From the NCBI GenBank assembly GCA_016713535.1, contig JADJOY010000036.1, forward strand, positions 1 through 52,040: 52,040 bases of DNA, in the 5' to 3' direction. Source of the stretch: JADJOY01 sp016713535 [NCBI: Deltaproteobacteria bacterium] (GTDB taxonomy: Bacteria; JADJOY01). The notes under the pieces were generated by a model that searched no databases, was not told the DNA's origin, and saw nothing but the letters and a program-made list of their open reading frames with translations. The position numbers and the translations under genes were made by a program. Positions 44,277 to 52,040 of the stretch are shown one piece after another (the stretch's first letter is position 1; every line of letters starts with the position of its first letter).

Positions 44277-45988
44277 TCAGTCCGAGCGCAGGAAGCTGAG
44301 CCCCAGGATCGCGGCGACGGTGAGGGCGAGGAGCAGGCCGAGGACGCCGACCAGCGTGGTGGCGGGCATGCCGAGCAGGTGCGGGCCGCGCGGCTCGATG
44401 AGCAGGATCGCCGAGCCGATGCCGGTGGCGAGGTAGAAGATCGCCAGCGTGAGGCGGTTGAGGGCGCGTTCGTGGGCGCGCGCGGCGCGCCGCCCGTCGG
44501 GGTCCTCGACCTTCAGCGTGAGCTCGCCCTTTCGGAGCTTCGAGACGATCGACTCGAGCTCGCGCGGCAGCTTGCGCAGGAAGTAAACGTACGAGTCGAC
44601 GGCGTTGTAGACGCCCTTGAACAGGTAGCCCGGGTCGGTGAGGCGTTTGGTGTAGATCTTGAGGAGGTACGTCCGCATCTCGGTGAGCGGGTCGTACTCG
44701 GGGTAGAGCTCCTGCGCGATACCCTCGATCGTCGCCACCGCCTTCGCCATGAGGAGCAGGTCGCTCGGCAGCGCCACGTGGTGGCGCTGGATGGTCTCGA
44801 ACACCTCGGTGATGAAGACCGCGATGTCGATGTCCTTGAGCGACTGGTTGCCGTAGCGATCGAGCAGTGCCTTGCCCTCGCTCTTGAGGGCGCGGACGTT
44901 GACGCGGTCGTCGATCAGCTCGAGGCGGTAGAAGAGCTGCACCACGCGGTCCATGTCGCCGGTGAGCAACCCGACCAGGAACATCAGCAGCTCGTCGACG
45001 CGCTCGTCGTCGACGGTGCCCATCATCCCGTAGTCGATGAGGCAGAACACGTTCCCGGGCAGCACGAAGATGTTCCCGGGGTGCGGATCGGCGTGGAAGA
45101 AGCCGTCCACGAAGATCATCTTGAGCACGGCCTCGGTGCCGCGCGTCGCGAGCAGCTTGCGGTCGAGCCCGGCCGCGTCGATGGCCGCCAGGTTGGAGGC
45201 CTTGATGCCGTCGATGAACTCCATCGTCAGCACCCGCGCGGTGGAGAGCGCGGTGTAGACGGTGGGCGCCTTCATCCACGGCGTGTCGCGGAAGTTCTCC
45301 TGGAACTTGAGGATGTTGAACGCCTCGAGGGTGAAGTCGATCTCCTTCACGATCGACTGCGAGAAGTTCGCCACCAGCCCCTTGGGGTCGAACTGGCGCG
45401 CCTCGGGGACGTTGTCGTGCACCAGGTCGGCGAGGAAGCGCAGGATGTCGAGGTCGTTCTCGATGATCCGCGCGAGCCCCGGGCGCTGCACCTTGAGGAC
45501 CACGCGCTCGCCCGACTTGAGCGTGGCGCGGTGGACCTGCGCGATCGACGCCGCCGCCAGCGGCTTCTCCTCGAAGCTCGCGAAGAAGTCCTCGACCTTG
45601 CCCCGAGCTCGGTCTCGATCACCTGCCGCGCCTCGCTCTGCGAGAACGCCGGCACGTCGTCCTGGAGCTTCCTGAGCTCGAGGATCAGGCTCATCGGGAT
45701 CAGGTCGGGGCGGGTCGCGAGGATCTGCCCGAACTTGATGTAGGTCGGCCCCAGCTCCTCGATGATCATGCGGATGCGCTGCTCGACCGTGAAGCGCTGC
45801 CATTCCTGGCTGGGCTTCACCTTCGAGAGCCTGAGCAGCCGCCGCGCCTGATCGACGTAGCCCTCCAGCCCGAGCTGGAGCACCACGCCCTCGAAGCCGT
45901 ACTTGGTGATGACCGAGAGGATGTCGCGCAACCGCTGCAGGTTGCGGAAGGTCTGCGGCAGACGCGCGATCGAGCTGACGGAGGACAT
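44277..45988 (-). CDS. ABC1/UbiB family atypical kinase (frameshift at a G run)
   Basis: About 570 residues from ATG 45988. Family motifs are FVEQRIRMIIEELGPTYIKFGQILATRPDLIP (KxGQ motif), PLAAASIAQVHRATLKSGERVVLKVQRPGL (Ala-rich loop AAASIAQVH), EIDFTLEAFNILKF, VDGFFHADPHPGNIF (catalytic HADPHPGN) and LIDYGMMG (DYG). The C-terminus has two membrane helices (LTLAIFYLATGIGSAILL, TLVGVLGLLLALTVAAILGLSFL), as in UbiB. Near 45601-45604 one base is missing from a C4 run (ETELGG-KVEDFF expected). The family supports ubiquinone or other isoprenoid lipid metabolism through ATPase activity. It lies 23 bp after the phasin-like gene, in an apparent operon. Confidence 0.85.
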
Positions 45989-46011
45989 GGCGGGAAGGGT
46001 CCTCCCTGGGT

Positions 46012-46377
46012 CTAGGCGCGCTTGGCGCGCGGTGCGCTCTTCTTCTTGTCCTTGGGCGGCGCTTCGCCCTCGCCGAGCCGGGTGTTGAGCTCGTCGAGCT
46101 GGCGCTTCAAGTCGTCGAGCTCGCCGCGGGTCGGGATGCCGAGCGCATGGAGCACGCCCGCGCTGCCCGACGAGAGGAGGCCGAGCACGTCCACGCTCGA
46201 CGACTGCTTCCACTTCCGCACGTTGGCGCGCGCCTCGGCGACCAGCTCGTCGACTTCCTCGGGCGAGAGCCCGTAGCGCTCGAGGGCCGGTCGGACCATG
46301 CCCTCCACCTGCTCCTCGCTCACGAAGGTGGCGGCGAGCGAGCGCGCCAGGTTGTCCTTGAGGAGGTCGGCGAGCAT
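46012..46377 (-). CDS. Phasin-like coiled-coil protein
   Basis: 121 residues from ATG 46377: MLADLLKDNLARSLAATFVS, EEQVEGMVRPALERYGLSPEEVDELVAEARANVRKWKQ, then a hydrophobic LGLLSSGSAGVLHALGIPTRGELDDLKRQLDELNTRLGEGEAPPKDKKKSAPRAKRA. The C-terminal heptad helix plus a Lys/Ala-rich tail resembles polyhydroxyalkanoate-granule phasins/regulators (PhaI/PhaF-like), but the match is weak. The first helical half resembles small proteins seen beside ABC1 kinases. It ends with TAG 23 bp before the ABC1 kinase start, so the two are likely co-transcribed. No phaC gene is in the window. Confidence 0.55.
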   Translation of the reverse strand: MLADLLKDNLARSLAATFVSEEQVEGMVRPALERYGLSPEEVDELVAEARANVRKWKQSSSVDVLGLLSSGSAGVLHALGIPTRGELDDLKRQLDELNTRLGEGEAPPKDKKKSAPRAKRA

Positions 46378-46479
46378 GACGTGGTGGTCCGCGGGTCCGC
46401 GTGAGCGGAGCGCGAGGCAAGCCCGAATCTTCCGGGCGTGCTCCGCTCGTGTCAAGCACACGTGGGCGTTGGCGCGGCC

Positions 46480-46600
46480 TGGAGGGCCGCGATCCTTCGC
46501 GGCCGGGGCGTCGGGCCTATACAGGGATCGACGCTCCCGCCGATCCCCGCGCTCGTTCGTATCGCCGGGCACGCGGCGCGTGCCCCTCCCCGATCGAACG
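46480..46600. repeat. Isolated REP-like elements upstream of the sulfatase gene
   Basis: Between divergent genes lie GGAGGGCCGCGATCCTTCGC plus GGCC (46481-46505), ACAGGGATC (46521) and CGTATCGCCGGGCACGCGGC plus GCGTGCCCCTCC (46558-46589). These are the same modules, in the same order, as in the tandem arrays. Promoters of both flanking genes must fit around them. Confidence 0.75.
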
Positions 46601-46646
46601 CCCGCGCGCGACAGCGCCGTCGGGGAGCCGTATCTTGACCGACCCA

Positions 46647-48035
46647 ATGGCTCCACTCGCGATCGGCGCGCGCCGCCTCGCCGCGACGCTCCTCGGCACG
46701 CTCGCCGTCCTGGGGGCCGGCCCGGCCGCGGCGGCCGACGCGGTGGCGGCCGCGTGCCCCGACTGCAACGTCCTCCTGATCACCGTCGACACGCTGCGCG
46801 CCGATCACCTGCCCTGCTACGGCTACGGGCGCGCCACGGCGCCCCACCTGTGCGGCACGGCGAGCGCCGGGGTCCTCTACGAACGGGCGTACTCCGCCGC
46901 GCCCGCCACCGTCGGTGCCTTGCGCGCGATGCTCTCGGGGCAGGTGATCTCGAACGTCGAGCCCGACCAGGTCGACGCCCACTACGCGGGCGCGGGCTAC
47001 TTAGCCTCGGACCTCGCCGCGCGCGGCTTCGTGACCGCCGCGTTCACCGACCACGCCGCGCTCGGCGGGATGCGTCCCAACGCCACCGGCCGTCAGCCGA
47101 AGCGCACCGAGTTCGCGAAGGGCTTCGCGTCCTTCGCGAACTTCGCGCCGGGTTGACAGGGCGCGACGTCCAGGCCGCTTGCACAGGGTGTGGTCGCGTG
47201 GCTCGACGGCCATGCGAAGGAGCGCTTCTTCGTGTGGGCCCACTTCTTCGACCCGCACTTCAACTACGACCCGCCCGACGAGCACGCGCGCGCCTTCGGC
47301 TTCGATCCCGCCGCCTGCGGGCGGATCGCCAAGGGCATCGACATCCGCGAGATCCGGGCGCTCGAGAGCTCGCTCACGCCCGCAGAGGTGGGCTGCCTGA
47401 CCGCGCTCTACGACGCCGAGATCCTCCACACCGACGTGTGGATCGGCCACGTCCTCGCCGCCCTCGACAGGCTCGGGCTCGCGGGGCGCACGCTGGTGGT
47501 GATCTCCGCCGACCACGGCGAGGAGTTCATGGAGCGCGGCCGGGTCGGCCACGAGAAGACGCTCTTCGACGAGGTGCTGCACGTGCCGCTGATCGTGCGC
47601 CCACCGGTGGCTACCGCCGGTGGTTTCGGCGCCGGCACCCGGGTCGCCACCCCCGTCGGCACCCGCGAGATGGGCGCGCTCATCGGCGCCGCGCTCGCCG
47701 GCCAGCCGTTCGCGCCGAGCCGTGAGGTCGTGAGCCGCACCTACCTGGCCGGCGCCAACCGGCCCGCGGCCATCGAGCTCTTCGCGTGGCGCACCGCCAC
47801 CCACAAGCTGGTGTGGCGTCCCGGCACCGGCGATCTCTCGCTGTACGATGTGGTGGCCGACCCGGGTGAACGCACCAAGCTCGCCGATCCTGAGCGCAAG
47901 GAGGCGCTGCGCCAGGAGTTGGCGCGCTGGATGAGCGCCGCCCGGGTCGAGGCGCGCGCCGCACCGGCCGAGCGCGAGGAGGTCCGTCACGAGATGGAAG
48001 AGAAGCTCAAGAGCCTCGGCTACGTCGGGGATTGA
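46647..48035 (+). CDS. Sulfatase/alkaline-phosphatase-superfamily exported protein, frameshifted
   Basis: From ATG 46647 a signal peptide (RRLAATLLGTLAVLGAGPAAAADA) precedes NVLLITVDTLRADHLPCYGYGRATAP, the metal-binding start of the sulfatase fold. Where true sulfatases have C-x-P-S-R, this has AYSAAPATVGALRAML, with no Cys. So there is no formylglycine, and a Thr or Ser is more likely the nucleophile, as in phosphoglycerol-transferase-type members. Around 47150-47190 two indels interrupt the frame (FANFAPG, LTGRDVQAA, AQGVVAWLDGHAKERFFVWAHFFDPHFNYDPP). The second half has VVISADHGEEFMERGRVGHEKTLFDEVLHVPLIV, the second metal site. About 462 residues. It is closely followed by an unknown secreted protein gene. 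Confidence 0.8.
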
Positions 48036-48042
48036 GGCGCCG

Positions 48043-49764
48043 ATGAAGATCGACCCAACGAGCTCGGCGCGTCCGTTCCTGGCGTGGACGCTCATCGCGC
48101 TGCTCTCCAGCGCACGGATCGCGGGCGCCGAGCCGGCGGCCGCCGGCGCGGGCCAGCCCGCGGGTGGCCTGGGCGCGGTCGAGGGAGCGGCGCCGTCCGC
48201 GACCCCCGGCATCACGACGACGGGTACGAACCCGGGAACCTCGGGCAGCGAAGCGGCGCCCGAGGCCCCGAAGCACAAGAAGAAGGCCAAGGCGCCCGCG
48301 CCCCCACCGCTTCCGGTGCTGGACGTTGCACCCGCCGAGCCGGCGACCCTCACCCGCACCCTCGAGCCGCTGGTGCTGCGCGCGGGCGTCGCACTGCCGG
48401 GGTGGCTGGGCAGCGAGATCGGCTCGATCCGCGCCTACGCGCTGGTGAACGGCAAGCTCCAGCCGGTGCCGTTCCAGGTCGACGAGCGCGCCGCCGACGG
48501 CCGCTACCTCTACCCCGACGGCATCCGCAACGACGCCGTCGAGATCGACGGCAAGCTCACCGCCGAGGACGAGCTGGTGCTGCTCGCCAGCGACGCGGGT
48601 GCGCGCCCTCCCGACGGCACGCTGGTGCCCGGCGCCGCAGACACGCAGCTCGTGGCGATCGAGGACCCGGCGCCGCCGCGCCCGCCGGCGATCACTCCGC
48701 CGCCACCAGCCCCACCGGCGCCTGCGCCCGGCGACGCCGCGAGCACGACCCCGGCCGCCCCCGCGCCGCCGGCTCCGCCGCCGCCACCCCCACCGAGCCA
48801 GCCCACCGGCCCCACCCACGGCTGGTTCGTGCTCGCGCGCTACGACGGCGCCCCCCCCGACCGCAGCCTCGTGACCCAGCCCCGCATGGTCCACGAGTGG
48901 GACAAGAACTACGTCTACAGCAGCTCCTACGGCATCGGGTTCTACGACTTCGTGCCGCCGGCCCACTCGGCGGTGCCGCGTGAGATCCGTCTCCGCCAGG
49001 CCGACGGCGCCGGCCCCAACATCCTCGATCGCTTCAAGTGGCGGGTCGAGATCAGCGTCCTGTGGGGCCTCTACACGGTGCGCTTCGACGAGCAGAACGT
49101 TCGCGTCCAGGTGCTCGCCTACAAGATCGGTCCGGTGCGGACGCTGCGCTACGTGGCGTGCCGGGTGGTCCTGCCGTTCGGCATCGACGGCCCATCGCTC
49201 ACCATCGACGCGGCGTTCTATCCCACGATGGCGCAGATCCCGCTCGAGCTCACGGTGCCACACTCACCCGGCTTCATCGGTACCCACAGCGACCTGATCC
49301 TGGGCGTCGACCTCTCGCCCAACGCCCAGGGCATGCTCTTCTACGACAGCGAGAACCCGGATGGGTTCCTGGTCGACGGCTGGATGAGCGAGACCGAGAA
49401 GGCGCAGCGCAAGCGCCCCGATCAGTGGCGGCTGTGGGCCGGCAAGCAGGGGTCGCTGGTCGAGCGCACCTTCTGGGATCCCGCCTACCTGAAGACGGTC
49501 GGGCTCGAGGTGGAGTACGTCGACGACGCCGCCGACCAGCGCCCGCCCGAGGAGAAGCCGGGCCAGCACGGCGCCTACTTCGAGCGCTATCGCGTCGACG
49601 ACCTCGCACCGGGCACCTACCGCGCGCTGATGGAGTGGTACTTCCCGGGCTGGTACGAATACACGCCGGGGGACGAGAGCGCGGTGCTGGCGGTCCGCGA
49701 TCAGCCGCTGCGGGTGCGGGTCGGCGACTGGGAAGGCCCGGCGCTGCCGCCGCCGCCGAGGTAA
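48043..49764 (+). CDS. Exported protein of unknown family with Pro-rich linkers
   Basis: 573 residues, intact, starting 8 bp after the sulfatase stop, so they share an operon. The signal peptide (SARPFLAWTLIALLSSARIAGA) is followed by a Gly/Pro/Ala-rich linker with a KHKKKAKAPAPPP run. A globular part (LVLRAGVALPGWLGSEIGSIRAYALVNGKLQPVPFQVDERAADGRYLYPDGI...DELVLLASDAG) comes next, then a second Pro-rich linker (~residues 205-260). A Trp/Tyr-rich C-terminal domain ends it (GWFVLARYDGAPPDRS, YVYSSSYGIGFYDFVPP, LDRFKWRVEISVLWGLYTVRF, MEWYFPGWYEYTPGDESAVLAV). I recognise no family. The pairing with a sulfatase-fold enzyme suggests an envelope function. Confidence 0.75.
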   Translation: MKIDPTSSARPFLAWTLIALLSSARIAGAEPAAAGAGQPAGGLGAVEGAAPSATPGITTTGTNPGTSGSEAAPEAPKHKKKAKAPAPPPLPVLDVAPAEPATLTRTLEPLVLRAGVALPGWLGSEIGSIRAYALVNGKLQPVPFQVDERAADGRYLYPDGIRNDAVEIDGKLTAEDELVLLASDAGARPPDGTLVPGAADTQLVAIEDPAPPRPPAITPPPPAPPAPAPGDAASTTPAAPAPPAPPPPPPPSQPTGPTHGWFVLARYDGAPPDRSLVTQPRMVHEWDKNYVYSSSYGIGFYDFVPPAHSAVPREIRLRQADGAGPNILDRFKWRVEISVLWGLYTVRFDEQNVRVQVLAYKIGPVRTLRYVACRVVLPFGIDGPSLTIDAAFYPTMAQIPLELTVPHSPGFIGTHSDLILGVDLSPNAQGMLFYDSENPDGFLVDGWMSETEKAQRKRPDQWRLWAGKQGSLVERTFWDPAYLKTVGLEVEYVDDAADQRPPEEKPGQHGAYFERYRVDDLAPGTYRALMEWYFPGWYEYTPGDESAVLAVRDQPLRVRVGDWEGPALPPPPR

Positions 49765-49771
49765 GGGCCTG

Positions 49772-52040
49772 GAAGGAGGGTCGCGCGTTGCGCGACCGGC
49801 GATACGCGGCGATGTCACATCGCCGATCGCGTCGATCGCTGTACAGGGATCGGCGACGTCGCCAACGCCCACGCCTCGTCGTATCGCCGGGCACGCGACG
49901 CGTGCCCCTCCCCGGGCTCGATCGCGACCAGATCCGGCCCAGGACGCCCGGCCCCGGGGGCGGGCCCTCCACCGGTCCGGAGGGGTTGCGGGTTGCGCGA
50001 CCGGCGATACGCGGCGATGTCACGCATCCGATCGCGTCGATCGCTGTACAGGGATCGGCGACGTCGCCAACGCCCACGCCTCGTCGTATCGCCGGGCACG
50101 CGACGCGTGCCCCTCCCCGGGGCTCGATCGCGATCAGATCCCGCCCCGCAACGCCCGGCCCCCCGGGGGCGGGCCCTCCACACCGGTCCGGAGGGTCGCG
50201 CGTTGCGCGACCGGCGATACGCGGCGATGTCACATCGCCGATCGCGTCGATCGCTGCACAGGGATCCACGAGGTCGTGATCGCCCACGCCTCGTCGTATC
50301 GCCGGGCACGCGACGCGTGCCCCTCCCCGGGGCTCGATCGCGACCAGATCCCGCCCCGCGACGCCCGGCCCCCCGGGGGCGGGCCCTCCACACCGGTCCG
50401 GAGGGTCGCGCGTTGCGCGACCGGCGATACGCGCCGATGTCACATCGCCGATCGCGTCGATCGCTGTACAGGGATCGGCGACGTCGCCAACGCCTCGTCG
50501 TATCGCCGGGCACGCGACGCGTGCCCCTCGCCGGGGCTCGATCGCGACCAGATCCCGCCCAAGGACGCCCAGCCCCCCGGGGGCGGGCCCTCCACGCCGG
50601 TCCGGAGGGTCGCGCGTTGCGCGACCGGCGATACGCGGCGATGTCACATCGCCGACCGCGTCGATCGCTGCACAGGGATCCACGAGGTCGTGATCGCCCA
50701 CGCCACGTCGTATCGCCGGGCACGCGACGCGTGCCCCTCCCCGGGGCTCGATCGCGACCGATCCCGCCCCGCGACGCCCGGCCCCCCGGGGGCGGGCCCT
50801 CCACACCGGTCCGGAGGGTCGCGCGTTGCGCGACCGGCGATACGCGGCGATGTCACATCGCCGACCGCGTCGATCGCTGTACAGGGATCCGCAACGCCGA
50901 CCCCGCCCACGCCTCGTCGTATCGCCGGGCACGCAACGCGTGCCCTCCCCCGGGCTCGATCGCGACCAGATCCCGCCCAGGACGCCCGGCCCCCGGGGGG
51001 CCCTCCACACCGGTCCGGAGGGGGTTGCGGGTTGCGCGACCGGCGATACGCGGCGGCGTCACACCGCCGATCGCGTCGATCGCTGTACAGGGATCGGCGA
51101 CCGCGCCAACGCCCACGCCTCGTCGTATCGCCGGGCACGCGACGCGTGCCCCTCCCCGGGGCTCGATCGCGACCGATCCCGCCCCGCGACGCCCGGCCCC
51201 CCCGGGGGCGGGCCCTCCACACCGGTCCGGAGGGGTTGCGGGTTGCGCGACCGGCGATACGCGGCGATGTCACATCGCCGATCGCGTCGATCGCTGCACA
51301 GGGATCCACGAGGTCGTGATCGCCCACGCCTCGTCGTATCGCCGGGCACGCGACGCGTGCCCTCCCCGGGGCTCGATCGCGACCAGATCCCGCCCCGCGA
51401 CGCCCGGCCCCCCGGGGGCGGGCCCTCCACACCGGTCCGGAGGGTCGCGCGTTGCGCGACCGGCGATACGCGGCGATGTCACATCGCCGATCGCGTCGAT
51501 CGCTGTACAGGGATCGGCGACGTCGCCAACGCCCACGCCTCGTCGTATCGCCGGGCACGCGACGCGTGCCCCTCCCCGGGGCTCGATCGCGACCGATCCC
51601 GCCCCGCGACGCCCGGCCCCCCGGGGGCGGGCCCTCCACACCGGTCCGGAGGGGTTGCGGGTTGCGCGACCGGCGATACGCGGCGATGTCACATCGCCGA
51701 TCGCGTCGATCGCTGTACAGGGATCGGCGACGTCGGCAACGCGCACGCCTCGTCGTATCGCCGGGCACGCGACGCGTGCCCCTCCCCCGGGCTCGATTGC
51801 GACCGATCCCGCCCCGCGACGCCCGGCCCCCCGGGGGCGGGCCCTCCACACCGGTCCGGAGGGTCGCGCGTTGCGCGACCGGCGATACGCGGCGATGTCA
51901 CGCATCCGATCGCGTCGATCGCTGTACTGGGATCGGCGACGTCGCCAACGCCCACGCCTCGTCGTATCGCCGGGCACGCGACGCGTGCCCCTCCCCCGGG
52001 CTCGATCGCGACCAGATCCCGCCCCGCGACGCCCGGCCCC
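49772..52040. repeat. ~11-copy tandem array of ~208-bp double-palindrome units
   Basis: Units start near 49776, 49978, 50190, 50400, 50606, 50814, 51016, 51228, 51439, 51646 and 51858; the last runs off the window. Order in each unit: GGAGGGTCGCGCGTTGCGCG plus ACC (or a GGGGTTGCGGGTTGCGCGAC variant), CGGCGATACG, GGCGATGTCACATCGCC, TGTACAGGGATC, a variable segment, CGTATCGCCGG, GGGCACGCG-A-CGCGTGCCC, CTCC, CCCCGGGGCTCGATCGCGAC and a GGGGGCGGGCCCTCCACACC tail. Two palindromes thus face each other in every unit. Two middle segments alternate irregularly (GGCGACGTCGCCAACGCC and CACGAGGTCGTGATCGCC). There is no gene; frames stay open on both strands. Confidence 0.9.

Noticed and set aside
49038-52040. 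Long frames on both strands over the right-edge array
   Set aside because: Same artefact. They start inside the unknown exported protein gene or off the window edge and show no protein-like composition.

Overview
The window is about 52 kb of very GC-rich DNA (well above 65% by eye) from a Gram-negative bacterium. Lipoprotein signals, an RlpA-type septal protein, an aerobic glycerol-3-phosphate dehydrogenase, a WbpP-like nucleotide-sugar epimerase and many large PAS kinases fit an environmental proteobacterium-like or myxobacterium-like ('deltaproteobacterial') lineage. I cannot name the species. No rRNA, tRNA or CRISPR was found.

Layout. 0-12.7 kb: a decayed FrsA-like hydrolase, a DUF362 protein, an FHA-GGDEF protein followed by a PilZ protein (c-di-GMP pair), a GH84 beta-N-acetylglucosaminidase lipoprotein, a small conserved protein next to a large 2OG-Fe(II) oxygenase, a PNPOx-fold protein, a GFA-type zinc protein and an RsbRD-type histidine kinase. 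12.9-18.6 kb: a chromosomal integron. Seven attC sites, eight short minus-strand cassette genes of lower GC, and an integron integrase that points the same way as its cassettes, so the array lies at the integrase's 3' side ('inverted integrase' layout). 18.6-20.3 kb: a DUF4258 toxin-like/antitoxin-like pair bracketed by two copies of a ~220-bp repeat, then a Uma2 endonuclease-like gene. 20.5-49.8 kb: gloA, a PAS/GAF histidine kinase, rlpA, an MscS-type channel interrupted by two in-frame TAG codons, glpD, a ~1910-residue MASE1-multiPAS-GAF hybrid kinase, a glutaredoxin/epimerase pair, a chemoreceptor, a prolyl oligopeptidase, a Fic AMPylase, an ABC1/UbiB kinase with a phasin-like partner, a sulfatase-fold protein and an unknown secreted protein.

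Two things run through the whole window. First, a family of short palindromic repeats: a conserved flank GGAGG, a variable stem-loop, then CGGCGATACG. They occur singly between genes and, in head-to-head pairs, build four arrays (9.84-10.4, 20.9-22.6, 35.7-37.5 and 49.8-52.0 kb). Stem sequences change in both arms together while the flanks stay fixed, as in REP/BIME elements. Second, many genes carry one or two single-base frameshifts, several in or beside homopolymer runs. Since a 1910-codon frame is intact nearby, I read many of these as likely base-level assembly errors and not decay, except for the heavily scrambled gene at the left edge. Coordinates of broken genes span the whole reconstructed frame.

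The genes do not form one pathway. The themes are environmental sensing and c-di-GMP/phosphorelay signalling, envelope and surface polysaccharide functions, and mobile accessory DNA centred on the integron.
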